A DNA stretch of 64,000 nt from DASUBV01 sp035532295 (GTDB lineage Bacteria; Actinomycetota; Actinomycetes; Streptosporangiales; Streptosporangiaceae): contig DATKRH010000112.1 of assembly GCA_035532295.1 (NCBI GenBank), positions 1-64,000 of the forward strand. The letters are read 5' to 3'. Under the pieces are notes generated by a model that saw nothing but the letters and a program-made list of their open reading frames with translations, searched no databases and had not been told where the DNA came from. The first letter of the stretch is position 1; each line of letters begins with the position of its first letter. Both the position numbers and the translations under genes were made by a program. Of the stretch, positions 7,973-16,342 are shown piece after piece.

Positions 7973-9082
7973 TCACTGCCTGCTCGGAAAACCAATACCA
8001 CGCCATAACGACAGTCTCGCCCTCGGCCCGCTGCCCCCGCCGGCCCGGTCCTCACCGGCCCCGTCCTCACCGGCCCCGTCCTCGCCGATCCCCAGCAGGC
8101 GTGCGGCGTTGCCGCCGAGGATGAGCTGCTCGTCGCCGGGGCGCAGGCCGGCCGCCGCCAGGTCCCCGACCGGGTCGGGAGCGCCCATGTCGAACGGGCG
8201 GTCGGAGCCGAGCAGCACGTGCCCGGCGCCGGCGAGCTCGACGAGGCCGGCCAGCACCGCCGGGTCGTGGGTCAGGCTGTCGAAGTAGAGCCGGCGCAGC
8301 GAGGCGTCCGGCCCGGCCGGGCACGCTGCCCTGGCCTCGGGCCGGACCGCGAAGGCCCGGCGCAGCCGGCCGCGCAGGGCCGGCAGCCCGCCGCCGCCGT
8401 GGGCGAGCAGCACGATCAGGCCGGCGAACCGCTCCAGCACGCCCGACGCGATGAGGTGCGCCGCGGTGATCGTGGTCTCCAGCGGGTTGCCGACGGAGTT
8501 CCACAGGTAATAGTCCGCCAGCGCGGGCGGCCCGAACCCGGTGGTGGTGGGATGCACGAAGATGACCGCGCCCAGGTCGGCCGCCGCCTCCCAGAACGGC
8601 AGGAACCGCGGGTCGCCGAGGTAATCCCCGGCCACGCTGGCCGGCACCTCCGCCCCGCGCACGCCCGGCAGCCCCATCAGGTACTCCAGCTCGCGGGCCG
8701 CCGCCGGCGGGTCCTGCAGCGGCACCGCGCCCAGCACCCGCACCGACTCCGGGTGGCTCGCGGCCGCGGCGGCCAGCGCCTCGTTCTGGATCCGGCAGAC
8801 CCGGACCGCCTCGTCCACCGGGGCGGTGACCGGCACCAGCATGATCCACGGCGACAGCAGCAGGTGCGTCACGCCGGTGGCCGCCGCCTGGGCCAGCATC
8901 ACGTCGACATCGCTGAACTCGGCCACCACCGAGTTCAGCTGCCTGCCGCGGAACTCGATCACCGCCTCGCCGCCGGAGCGGCGGATCGCCGGGCGCCACT
9001 GCTGCGGCACCGCGCTCGTCATCATCCGCGGGGCGATGACGTGACAGTGCGCGTCGACGATCACGGGCGCGTCGACGATCAC
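7973..9082 (-). CDS. ACMSD-type amidohydrolase family protein
   Basis: A 369-residue metal-dependent amidohydrolase of the amidohydrolase_2 group (ACMSD, gamma-resorcylate and related decarboxylases). Visible metal and catalytic motifs: HxH in VDAHCHV near the N-terminus, His in IFVHPTTTG near residue 178, His in LLAHGGGG and Asp in LGSDRPFDMG. Members usually perform decarboxylation or hydrolysis of a ring or C-C/C-N bond. The GTG at 9082 overlaps the LivF stop as GTGA; an 18-bp duplication creates a second in-frame GTG at 9064. The last 35 residues contain a five-residue repeat (GEDGA x2, GEDRA) and are outside the fold. Confidence 0.85.
   Translation of the reverse strand: MIVDAPVIVDAHCHVIAPRMMTSAVPQQWRPAIRRSGGEAVIEFRGRQLNSVVAEFSDVDVMLAQAAATGVTHLLLSPWIMLVPVTAPVDEAVRVCRIQNEALAAAAASHPESVRVLGAVPLQDPPAAARELEYLMGLPGVRGAEVPASVAGDYLGDPRFLPFWEAAADLGAVIFVHPTTTGFGPPALADYYLWNSVGNPLETTITAAHLIASGVLERFAGLIVLLAHGGGGLPALRGRLRRAFAVRPEARAACPAGPDASLRRLYFDSLTHDPAVLAGLVELAGAGHVLLGSDRPFDMGAPDPVGDLAAAGLRPGDEQLILGGNAARLLGIGEDGAGEDGAGEDRAGGGSGPRARLSLWRGIGFPSRQ
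8042..8086. repeat. 15-bp tandem repeat, three copies
   Basis: Three adjacent 15-bp units (8042-8056, 8057-8071, 8072-8086) near the 3' end of the amidohydrolase gene; they encode GEDGA, GEDGA and GEDRA in the poorly conserved tail. The unit length keeps the frame. Confidence 0.85.
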
Positions 9083-9086
9083 GGGC
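9051..9086. repeat. 18-bp perfect tandem duplication at a start codon
   Basis: Two exact copies (9051-9068, 9069-9086) spanning the LivF stop and the amidohydrolase start. The duplication doubles the GTG start (9082 and 9064) and repeats residues V-I-V-D-A at the amidohydrolase N-terminus. Confidence 0.88.
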
Positions 9087-9816
9087 GGCTTCCCGACGCG
9101 CCGCCCAGGTACAGCGCGCCGATCTCCGGGTGCTCCAGCACCTCGCGGCCGGTACCCGTCAGCCGCACCCGCCCGTTCTCCAGCACCACGCCGCGGCCGG
9201 CCAGCCGCAGCCCGGCGCGCGCGTTCTGCTCGACCAGCAGCACGGTCTTGCCGGCCGCGTGCATCATCTCGACCGCGTCGAAGACCGACCGCAGCACCTT
9301 GGGAGCCAGGCCCATCGACGGCTCGTCCAAGATGATCAGGGCGGGGTCCAGCATCAGGCAGCGGGCGAACTCCACCAGCCGCTGCTGCCCGCCGGACAGG
9401 CTGCCGGCCTTCTTGTCCGACCAGGCGGCCACCTCCGGGAACATCTCCTCGACGCTGGCCCGGCGGCGGGCCAGCAGGGCTCGGTCGCCGATCGTGTAGC
9501 CGCCCAGGTCGATGTTCTCCCGGACCGTCATCTCCTTGAACAGGCTGTGGTTCTGCGGCACCTGGACGATGCCCAGGTCCAGGACCTGCCGCGGGCTCTT
9601 GCCGGTCAGCGGCTCGCCGTTCAGCAGCACGCGGCCGCGACTGGGCCGCAGCAGCCCGCTGATCGCGGCCATCAGGGTGGACTTGCCCGCGCCGTTGGGC
9701 CCCACGACGCAGGTGACCTCCCCGCGCGGGACGGTGAAGCTGACCTCGTGCAGCACGTCGCCGCCGCCGTAGCCGGCCGTCACGGCGTCGACCACGAGCG
9801 CCGCCTCGCTACTCAT
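9079..9816 (-). CDS. livF: Branched-chain amino acid-type ABC transporter ATPase LivF
   Basis: A 245-residue ABC ATPase of the LivF/HAAT type. Walker A GPNGAGKST, Q-loop region VPQNHSLFKEMTV, signature LSGGQQRLVEF and Walker B LIILDEPSMGLAP are all present. The ATG at 9816 overlaps the LivG stop by eight bases. Together with LivG it energises import through LivHM. Liv-type systems in actinobacteria often carry aromatic acids, urea, amides or other carboxylates rather than leucine, so the neighbouring catabolic genes are the better guide to substrate. Confidence 0.92.
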   Translation of the reverse strand: MSSEAALVVDAVTAGYGGGDVLHEVSFTVPRGEVTCVVGPNGAGKSTLMAAISGLLRPSRGRVLLNGEPLTGKSPRQVLDLGIVQVPQNHSLFKEMTVRENIDLGGYTIGDRALLARRRASVEEMFPEVAAWSDKKAGSLSGGQQRLVEFARCLMLDPALIILDEPSMGLAPKVLRSVFDAVEMMHAAGKTVLLVEQNARAGLRLAGRGVVLENGRVRLTGTGREVLEHPEIGALYLGGASGSRP

Positions 9817-10591
9817 CGGCGTCTTCCTCGATTCCCAGGTAGGCGTCGAGCACCCGCGGGTCGGTCCTGATGACCTCCGGCGGCCCGGCGGCCACCACCG
9901 TGCCGTAGTCAAGCACCGTGACCCGGTGGCACAGTCCCATCACGAAGTCCATGTTGTGCTCGACGATGAGGAAGGTCTTGCCCGCCTCGTTGAGCTCGCG
10001 GATCCGCGCGGCGATGTGGGTGATCAGCGACGGGTTGACCCCGCCCGCCGGCTCGTCCAGCAGCACCACCGCAGGGTCGGCGACGAGCACGTAGGCCAGC
10101 TCGAGCAGCTTGCGCTGCCCGTAGGACAGGGTGCCGGCCAGCGCGGTCGCGTGGTCGGCGATCCCGGTGAAGTCCAGCAGTTCCATGGCCCGCCGCCGGT
10201 CCGCGGGGCCGCCGGACCGGGCCAGCGGGTTCCGGAACCGGCCCGCTCCCGCGCCGGCGTGCTGCGCGCCGGTGTGCTGCGCGGCGACCAGCATGTTCTC
10301 CATCACCGTGAGCCGGGGGAAGATCCGGGTCAGCTGGAAGGTCCGGCCGATCCCGAGGGCGAACACCCGCTGCGGCGGCAGGTTGGTGATCTTCCCCCCG
10401 GCCATGAAGACGTCACCGGAATCCAGCCGCTCGTAGCCGGTGATCACGTTGAACAGCGTCGTCTTGCCAGAGCCGTTCGGCCCGATCAGCCCGGTGATGC
10501 TGCCCTGCTCCACCTCGATCGTGGCGCCGTCCAGCGCTTGCACGCCGCCGAATGCCTTGGCGACGCCATCGGTTCGCAGCAGTGTGGTCAG
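9809..10591 (-). CDS. livG: Branched-chain amino acid-type ABC transporter ATPase LivG, probable CTG start
   Basis: LivG-type ABC ATPase with Walker A GPNGSGKTT, signature LSYGQRKLLEL and Walker B VVLLDEPAGGVNP. The first canonical start (GTG at 10543) would cut off the first strand; the frame continues upstream as TTLLRTDGVAKAFGGVQALDG, which matches the family N-terminus, and no ATG, GTG or TTG lies upstream. A CTG at 10591 overlaps the LivM stop as CTGA, the same four-base coupling as ATGA or GTGA elsewhere in this operon, and a run of seven G lies about eight bases before it. I therefore extend the gene to the CTG (260 residues); the GTG start is the alternative. An insert near residue 105 (HTGAQHAGAGAG) is unusual and repetitive. 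Confidence 0.85.
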   Translation of the reverse strand: MTTLLRTDGVAKAFGGVQALDGATIEVEQGSITGLIGPNGSGKTTLFNVITGYERLDSGDVFMAGGKITNLPPQRVFALGIGRTFQLTRIFPRLTVMENMLVAAQHTGAQHAGAGAGRFRNPLARSGGPADRRRAMELLDFTGIADHATALAGTLSYGQRKLLELAYVLVADPAVVLLDEPAGGVNPSLITHIAARIRELNEAGKTFLIVEHNMDFVMGLCHRVTVLDYGTVVAAGPPEVIRTDPRVLDAYLGIEEDADE

Positions 10592-11712
10592 CGCGATCGC
10601 CCCCCCGGAGTCTGACCCGCGGCCGGGCTGGATGCCGGGCCCGCCGCCAGGCCCGCCGCCGAACCCGCCGCCGGGCCCGCGCCCGCCGGGAGGTCGCCGC
10701 GGGTCGCGGAGCTGGCGGCCCGGTCACGCCTTCTGGCCTGCCACGACCTGATCTTCTCGCTCGCGGTCGGGATCAGGCCGCGCGGGAGCAGCAGGATGAC
10801 CACCAGGAATACCGCGCCGAGCAGGATCTGGCTGAGGTAGTCGTTGGTCACCTGCTGGGTGAGGTACTGCTGGCCGGGCTCCAGGATCAGCGCCCCGAGG
10901 ACCGGGCCGGCCACCGTGGCCAGTCCGCCGAGGAACGCCATCAGGGCCACGGTGAGGTCGAAGATGGCGTCGAAGCCGGTCTGCGGCAGCACCTCGCCGA
11001 CGAAGAAGAACCAGAGCGCGCCCACCAGGCCCGTGATGGCGGCGGAGATCGCGAACGCGGTCAGCTTGACCCGCAGGGCCCGCACCCCGAGGCCCGCGGC
11101 CCGGTCCTCGTCGTCGCGGATCGCGCGCAGTTGCAGGCCGAACCGGGACCCCCGGATCAGCCAGGACAGCCCGATCGTGCCCGCCGCGATCGCCAGCGCG
11201 ACGTAGTAGAAGCGGTCGTTGAAGGCGACCGGGCTCCACAGCAGGAACGGCGCATTCAGCCCGGTGGTGCCGCCGGTGAACGAGAGGTTGAACGCCATCA
11301 GCTGGAAGATGAAGAAGATCGCGATGGTGATCACGACGAAGGTGTGCCGCCGCACTCGCAGCGCGATCAGGCCGAACGGGACGGCGATCACCGCGGCCAC
11401 GGCGGCGGCCAGCGGCAGCAGCGCCAGCTCGGCGCCGCCGGTGACGTGCCAGTCCCGGGCCGCTATCCCCGCCGCGTAGGCGCCACTGCCGAAGAACACG
11501 GCATGCCCGAGCGAGATATAGCCGCTATAACCGGAGAAGATGTTCCAGGCGACCGCCGCCGCTACGAAGATCAGCGTGTCGACCCCGATGGCGGCGACCT
11601 GCTGGTTGGTGATCATCAGCGGGAAGACCACGCAGGCCGCCAGCAGGATCGCCGCCCCGCCCGCCCGCGTCCCGCGCGCCACCCGAGCCACCCGCGCCCC
11701 GCGCGCTCTCAC
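10588..11712 (-). CDS. livM: Branched-chain amino acid-type ABC permease LivM
   Basis: A 374-residue LivM permease with about ten hydrophobic segments; the conserved NIFSGYSGYISLGHAVFFG and LGVRALRVKLTAFAISAAITG segments are typical. The GTG at 11712 overlaps the LivH stop as GTGA; the long upstream reading in this frame is the shadow of livH. After the last helix there is a 45-residue Ala/Gly/Pro-rich tail with no family counterpart, encoded by highly repetitive GC-rich DNA. Forms the membrane channel with LivH. Confidence 0.92.
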   Translation of the reverse strand: MRARGARVARVARGTRAGGAAILLAACVVFPLMITNQQVAAIGVDTLIFVAAAVAWNIFSGYSGYISLGHAVFFGSGAYAAGIAARDWHVTGGAELALLPLAAAVAAVIAVPFGLIALRVRRHTFVVITIAIFFIFQLMAFNLSFTGGTTGLNAPFLLWSPVAFNDRFYYVALAIAAGTIGLSWLIRGSRFGLQLRAIRDDEDRAAGLGVRALRVKLTAFAISAAITGLVGALWFFFVGEVLPQTGFDAIFDLTVALMAFLGGLATVAGPVLGALILEPGQQYLTQQVTNDYLSQILLGAVFLVVILLLPRGLIPTASEKIRSWQARRRDRAASSATRGDLPAGAGPAAGSAAGLAAGPASSPAAGQTPGGRSR

Positions 11713-12590
11713 TGGGCCCTCGCCGCCTGGCGGCCGAACAGGCCGCCCGGCCGGATCGTGAGCACCAGCACGAGCGCCGCGTAGAACACCGCGACGGCCC
11801 AGGTCGGGGACCAGATGTCCACCACGGACTCGATCGTGAGCATCAGCACGGCGGCGGCGAGCGCGCCGCCGATGCTGCCGAGGCCGCCGAGGATGATGAT
11901 CGCCAGCAGCCGGGAGATGAGGTCGTAGCCGCTGTTCGGGTTGAAGCCGCTGCTGGTGGCGCCGTACACCATGCCGCCCACCGCGGTGACCGCCACGCCG
12001 ATGCCGAAGGTCAGCGCCGCCACCCGGTTGACGTTGATGCCGACCAGCAGGGCGGCGGTCCGGTCTTGCATGGTCGCCCGGACCGCGCGGCCGAATTTCG
12101 TCCGGTACAGCAGGCCGTAGAGCGCGAGGACCAGGGCGACCGCCATGGCGAAGCCGTACAGGTAGATGTAGGGCAGGTAGAAGCCGAGGACGTGCACGCT
12201 CGAGGTGACGTAGGAGGCATTGAGCGTCACGTAGTTGGGGCCGAACGCCCAGTACAGGACGCCCTCGATGATGATCGCGACCGCGTAGGCCGCCAGCAGC
12301 GACATGGAGGTACGGTCGCGGCCGGTCAGCGGCCGGATGAACAGCCACTGGATGGCCACGCCGATGACGAACATCGCCGGCACGGTGATCAGGAGACCGG
12401 TGAACAGGCCGATGTGCAGGTGCACGGAGAGCGCGTAGCTGAGGTAGGCGCCCAGGATGACCAGGATGCCCTGGGCGATGTTGATGATGTCGAGCACGCC
12501 GAAGATCAGGGTCAGCCCGACCGCCATCAGCGCGTAGACGCCGCCGCCGAGCACGCCGCTGACCACGGCATGGAGCAGCTTGGTCGTCAT
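11709..12590 (-). CDS. livH: Branched-chain amino acid-type ABC permease LivH
   Basis: A 293-residue LivH permease; the N-terminal SGVLGGGVYALMAVGLTLIFGVLDIINIAQG and the later TMQDRTAALLVGINVNRV and LLAIIILGGLGSIGGALAAA segments are characteristic. About eight hydrophobic segments. The ATG at 12590 is preceded by a strong ribosome-binding site (AAAGGAGG about seven bases upstream). It starts 58 bases after the binding-protein gene in the same orientation. Confidence 0.93.
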   Translation of the reverse strand: MTTKLLHAVVSGVLGGGVYALMAVGLTLIFGVLDIINIAQGILVILGAYLSYALSVHLHIGLFTGLLITVPAMFVIGVAIQWLFIRPLTGRDRTSMSLLAAYAVAIIIEGVLYWAFGPNYVTLNASYVTSSVHVLGFYLPYIYLYGFAMAVALVLALYGLLYRTKFGRAVRATMQDRTAALLVGINVNRVAALTFGIGVAVTAVGGMVYGATSSGFNPNSGYDLISRLLAIIILGGLGSIGGALAAAVLMLTIESVVDIWSPTWAVAVFYAALVLVLTIRPGGLFGRQAARAQ

Positions 12591-12648
12591 CGCCTGCCTC
12601 CTTTGCCCCGGGCAGCTCCGGGCACCTGCACAGTAAGCACGGCCGGGG

Positions 12649-13902
12649 TCAGCCGGTCCAGGCCGGCTTGGGGTTCAGGATCGTCGCTGAGCCCGCCGTG
12701 CCGACCGGCAGCACCGGCACGTACTTGCCGTTCTGCCACTGGAAGATGTAGGTCGTCGCCGCGCCGTTTCGGCCGAGCGAGTCGAACTTCACCGGCCCCT
12801 GGACGCTGCTCAGCGTGGTCCCGCCGTGCAGGTAGGCGATGATCTTCTTGTTGTCGGTGCCGCCGGTGGCCTTGACCGCCTGGGCCGCCACCTGACCGAC
12901 CGAGTACGCCTCGGCCACGTCCGCGTTCACCCCGGAGGCCGTGCCGCCGTACTTGGCGATGTACTCGGCGACCATCTTGGTGCTCTGGGCGTTCGGCGAC
13001 CCGCCGTACCAGGCGTTCGGGACCATGATCCCGTTAGCGTTGCCGGTACCGACCGCGCTGGTGAACGCCGCGCCCTGGTCCGGGCCGGCCGCGGCGACGA
13101 AGATCTTGGGCGTGTAGTGCTGCTGCTGGAAGGCCTTCATGAACGCGCCCACGGTCGGCACGTCCGTCGAGCCGAGCACCACCATCTGCGCGCCGCTGGC
13201 GGCGACGTTGTTGGCGGCCGGGGTGTAGTCGGGCACCTCCGCCGGGAAGATCTTGGAGTAAACGGTGCGGATCCCCGCCTGCTGCAGCGTCTGCTGGGTC
13301 AGCTGGACGGGCGGATCGGCGAACGGGTCCTGGGCCATCGGGTAGGCGGCGGACTTCGGCCGCTGGCTGGCCGGCAGCGACTTGACCCAGTTGGCGAACG
13401 GCACCATCTCGTCCTGGATCGGCAGGCTGACGTCGAACACGTTGTGCGCCGACTCATTGGCCGGCGCGGTGAACACCGACGGCGCGCCGCCCGCTCCCTC
13501 GATGAACGCCAGGCCGTTGCGGGCCGCCACCGCCGAGGCCGGAGTGGTGAGCAGCGAGGAGAACGGCCCGAAGGCCAGGTTCACGTGATCGCTGGAGACG
13601 AGCTTGTCGTAGTTGCTTACCACCTGGGTGGGGCTGCTCGCGTCGTTGAGGATGATCAGCTTGACCTGGCGGCCGAGCAGGCCGCCCGCGGCGTTGACGT
13701 CGTGCTGCCAGAGCAGGTAGCCGCGCTGGAACGCCTGGCCGTCGGCCGAGAAGTCACCAGTGAGCGACAGTGACGCGCCGACCACGATCGGTCCGGCGGC
13801 CTTGGACGTTGAGCTAGAACTGCTTCCGCAGCCGGCCACCGTCGCGGCGGCGACGACGGCGGCCGCGGCGAGAGCTATCAACCGGGCGTGCTGTGACATC
13901 AT
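12649..13902 (-). CDS. Branched-chain amino acid-type ABC substrate-binding lipoprotein
   Basis: A 417-residue periplasmic-binding-protein-like domain (LivK/Peripla_BP_6 type). A lipoprotein signal peptide with lipobox VAGC ends at Cys25 and is followed by a poly-Ser linker. The mature part begins PIVVGASLSLTGDFSADGQAFQRGYLLW, which is the canonical entry strand of the family, and ends with GPVKFDSLGRNGAATTYIFQWQNGKYVPV. An AGGAGA ribosome-binding site precedes the ATG. It delivers the substrate to LivHMGF. Ligand unknown; the downstream catabolic genes suggest a carboxylic acid or amide. Confidence 0.92.
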   Translation of the reverse strand: MMSQHARLIALAAAAVVAAATVAGCGSSSSSTSKAAGPIVVGASLSLTGDFSADGQAFQRGYLLWQHDVNAAGGLLGRQVKLIILNDASSPTQVVSNYDKLVSSDHVNLAFGPFSSLLTTPASAVAARNGLAFIEGAGGAPSVFTAPANESAHNVFDVSLPIQDEMVPFANWVKSLPASQRPKSAAYPMAQDPFADPPVQLTQQTLQQAGIRTVYSKIFPAEVPDYTPAANNVAASGAQMVVLGSTDVPTVGAFMKAFQQQHYTPKIFVAAAGPDQGAAFTSAVGTGNANGIMVPNAWYGGSPNAQSTKMVAEYIAKYGGTASGVNADVAEAYSVGQVAAQAVKATGGTDNKKIIAYLHGGTTLSSVQGPVKFDSLGRNGAATTYIFQWQNGKYVPVLPVGTAGSATILNPKPAWTG

Positions 13903-13995
13903 CCCGGCTCTCCTTCCGCTGGCGGTAAGGGCTTCATCAAGGGACGTGCGGGTGTGGCCGGCCTGCGTCCGCGGGCCTGCCCCAGAAGGATGCGA

Positions 13996-14961
13996 TCAGT
14001 GCGGGTCATCGGTTCCCGTCGGGCTGTCCGGCTCCAGGCCGTCGAGCACCGGGGCGTTCTCACTTTCGAGCTCGAGGCCGGCGGACTGGGCCTCCAGCAG
14101 CAGCAGGGCGGCGAAATCGTCGCCGCCATGACCGTGGCCGACCAGGCTCTGCACGAGCTGGTGCACCAGGCCCGCCACCGGCATGGGCACCTCCTGCTCG
14201 CGAGCCGCCGCCAGGCCCAGGTCGAAGTCCTTGCGCAGCAGCTCGCCCGTGAAGGTCGGCGTGAAGTCCAGGTTCACCAGCGCCGGCGTCTTGTACCTGG
14301 TGAACTGCGAGCCCATCACGCTGTTGTTCAGGCAGGCCAGGAAGGCCTGGCGGCTGACCCCGGAGCGCTGCGCCAGCACCGTGACCTCCGCCATGGACTG
14401 GGCCACGACCCCGAGGAACAGGTTGTGGCACAGCTTCACGATCCGGGCGGTCTCGCCGTCTCCGACGTAGGTCGCGCCGGCGCCGAGCAGGCTCAGGTAG
14501 GGCTGCGCCTCGTCGAAGGCCTGGCGTGGGCCGGACACCGCGAACGTGAGCTTCCCGGCGGCGGCCACCCGGGGATTTCCCATGATCGGCGCCGCGAGCA
14601 GTTGCGTGCCGCGGGCAGCTAGCGCCTGCCGCACCTCCCGTGAGGCATCGACCGAGACCGTCGAGCTGTCCACCACGACGCGCGGCGCCCGCTCCGCCGC
14701 GGCCAGCCCGCCCGGTCCGGTCATCGCCTCGATCAGGTCCCTGGGCGTGCCGACGGTGACGAAGACCAGATCGGTCGCGGCCAGGTCGGCCACCGAGTCG
14801 ACGATCTTGGCTCCGTGCGCCTGCAGCGGCACGGCCTTGGCCTTGGTCCGGTTGTAGACCGACACATCGCAGCCGGCGGCCAGCAGGCGGCGGATGAGCA
14901 TCGAGCCCATCCGTCCGGCGCCCAGCCAGCCGATCCGCAGCTCGCCTCGCTCATCAGCCAT
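13996..14961 (-). CDS. NAD(P)-dependent beta-hydroxyacid dehydrogenase
   Basis: A 321-residue member of the 3-hydroxyisobutyrate/tartronate-semialdehyde reductase family. N-terminal Rossmann motif GWLGAGRMGSML, conserved substrate region DSSTVSVDASREV and APIMGNPRVAAAGKLTFAVSG, and the catalytic Lys in RIVKLCHNLFLG near residue 180. In the family GGS/PVSGG is usual at the substrate loop; here it is APIMGNPRVA, a variant that may shift specificity. The ATG at 14961 begins the Rossmann domain; an upstream start at 15060 adds unconserved residues. It is first in the Liv operon (93 bases before the binding protein) and is preceded by a LacI-type operator-like site. Confidence 0.88.
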   Translation of the reverse strand: MADERGELRIGWLGAGRMGSMLIRRLLAAGCDVSVYNRTKAKAVPLQAHGAKIVDSVADLAATDLVFVTVGTPRDLIEAMTGPGGLAAAERAPRVVVDSSTVSVDASREVRQALAARGTQLLAAPIMGNPRVAAAGKLTFAVSGPRQAFDEAQPYLSLLGAGATYVGDGETARIVKLCHNLFLGVVAQSMAEVTVLAQRSGVSRQAFLACLNNSVMGSQFTRYKTPALVNLDFTPTFTGELLRKDFDLGLAAAREQEVPMPVAGLVHQLVQSLVGHGHGGDDFAALLLLEAQSAGLELESENAPVLDGLEPDSPTGTDDPH

Positions 14962-15057
14962 GTCGCCCCGATTACGTTTCCCGCGGTGCCAGTGATCGCG
15001 AGCCGCCGGGCCCGCACCGTAACCGCCCGACCAGGCGGCAGTGCCAGGATCCGGAGC

Positions 15058-15071
15058 CACAATCGTTTGCA
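15058..15071. promoter_or_regulatory. Candidate LacI-family operator
   Basis: CACAATCGTTTGCA matches eight of ten fixed positions of the general LacI/GalR operator pattern TGNAANCGNTTNCA, with the central CG in place. It lies about 97 bases upstream of the dehydrogenase that heads the Liv operon and 67 bases beyond the 3' end of the LacI-family gene. Function is inference. Confidence 0.35.
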
Positions 15072-15137
15072 GTGAAGTTTACTGACCCCAAAATGGACTC
15101 AGGAGCAGCATGCTGTCAAGACCCCAGGGCCAGGCAT

Positions 15138-16178
15138 TTACCTGCGTCGCCCGGCTGGCGCCGGCGCTGCCGTGGACCCCCGCACGACGAACTCGGGCGC
15201 CAGGTACATGATCTTGGCTGGCTTCTCCTCGCCCGACAGCCGCTCCAGCAGCATCCGGGCGGCCTCGGTGCCGAGCTGGTAGTGCGGGAAGGCGACCGTG
15301 GTCATGGGCGGCCGCAGCCGGTCGATGAAGGGCATGTCGTTAAAGCCGACGACGGAGATGTCGCCGGGGCAGTCCAGCCCGGCCTCCTCGATGGCCGCGT
15401 AACAGCCGACGGCCAGCATGTCGTTGCCGGCGGCGATGGCGGTGCAGCGCGGGCTGGCCGCCAGGATCTCCCCGGCGCAGCGCTGCCCTTCCTCGATCGT
15501 GAACGCGTCGGCGAAGGCGACGCCGCCGGGCGGCACCGCCAGGCCGGCCGCCGTCAGGCCAGCCAGGAAGCCGCGATAGCGATTCAGCCCGGTCGACAGG
15601 CTCTGCGGCCCGGCGATGTAGCCGATCCGGGCATGCCCGAGCCCGGCGAGGTGCGCGACGGCCAGCCTGGCGCCGCGCTCGTTGTCGACCGAGACCGCCG
15701 GGAAGTCATAGTCCTGCGCGACGCGGTTCATCAGGACCACGTTGAGCCCATCGCGGGCGGCCTCCGCCAGCACCGGGCTCTCCATGCGCGCCGTCGCGAG
15801 CGCGTAGCCGTCGACGTTCCGGGCTCGCATCTGCTCGAACACCTGCTGCTCGCGATCGGGGCGGCCGTCGGTATTGCCGATCAGCGCCACGTAGCCGGCG
15901 GTCGCGAGCCGGTCTTCCAGGCCGCGCACCATGGGCGGGAACAGGGGGTTGTTGAGATCGGGGATCAGCACGCCGATCGTGTGCGAGCGCCTGGTGCGCA
16001 GGCTGCGGGCCACTGCGTTCGGCCGGTAGCCGAGCGTGGCGGCGGCCTCCACCACCCGCTGCGCGGTCGCGTCGCTGACCAGCAGCCGGGTCTCGGGGCT
16101 CAGCGCCCTGGACGCGGTCGCCGGGTGCACGCCGGCCCGCCGGGCGACATCCCTGAGCGTTACCACTGGCTCAGGCAT
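15138..16178 (-). CDS. LacI family transcriptional regulator
   Basis: A 346-residue LacI/GalR regulator: N-terminal helix-turn-helix VTLRDVARRAGVHPATASRAL, hinge helix YRPNAVARSLRTRRSHTIGVLIPDL, then a sugar-type ligand-binding domain (NPLFPPMVRGLEDRL, VDGYALATAR, DISVVGFNDMPFIDRLRPPMTTV). It would repress transcription and be released by a small effector. It sits between the Liv catabolic operon (same strand, downstream) and the divergent GH38 mannosidase gene, 164 bases away. A sugar-binding domain next to a glycosidase makes the mannosidase the likelier target, but an operator-like site also lies in front of the Liv operon. Confidence 0.92.
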   Translation of the reverse strand: MPEPVVTLRDVARRAGVHPATASRALSPETRLLVSDATAQRVVEAAATLGYRPNAVARSLRTRRSHTIGVLIPDLNNPLFPPMVRGLEDRLATAGYVALIGNTDGRPDREQQVFEQMRARNVDGYALATARMESPVLAEAARDGLNVVLMNRVAQDYDFPAVSVDNERGARLAVAHLAGLGHARIGYIAGPQSLSTGLNRYRGFLAGLTAAGLAVPPGGVAFADAFTIEEGQRCAGEILAASPRCTAIAAGNDMLAVGCYAAIEEAGLDCPGDISVVGFNDMPFIDRLRPPMTTVAFPHYQLGTEAARMLLERLSGEEKPAKIMYLAPEFVVRGSTAAPAPAGRRR

Positions 16179-16234
16179 CGGCAGTCACGCTCCCGCCCTG
16201 CGTGCCGGCTGACGATATTTTCCCAGCCTGTTAA

Positions 16235-16249
16235 CTGGATGGTATCCAG
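16235..16249. promoter_or_regulatory. Perfect inverted repeat in the lacI-mannosidase divergent region
   Basis: CTGGAT-GGT-ATCCAG, six-base arms with a three-base spacer, in the 164-base region between the divergent LacI and GH38 genes. Such a palindrome between a regulator and its neighbour is a likely operator; the lack of a central CG pair makes assignment to the LacI protein uncertain. Confidence 0.4.
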
Positions 16250-16342
16250 ACCGGGCCAGCTGAGCTCGATTGCGGCCCGGCGCGCAGGCCGGCGCCATGG
16301 CCGGCTACCCGCCGCGCGGCGGCCCGCATGCGAACATGAGGC

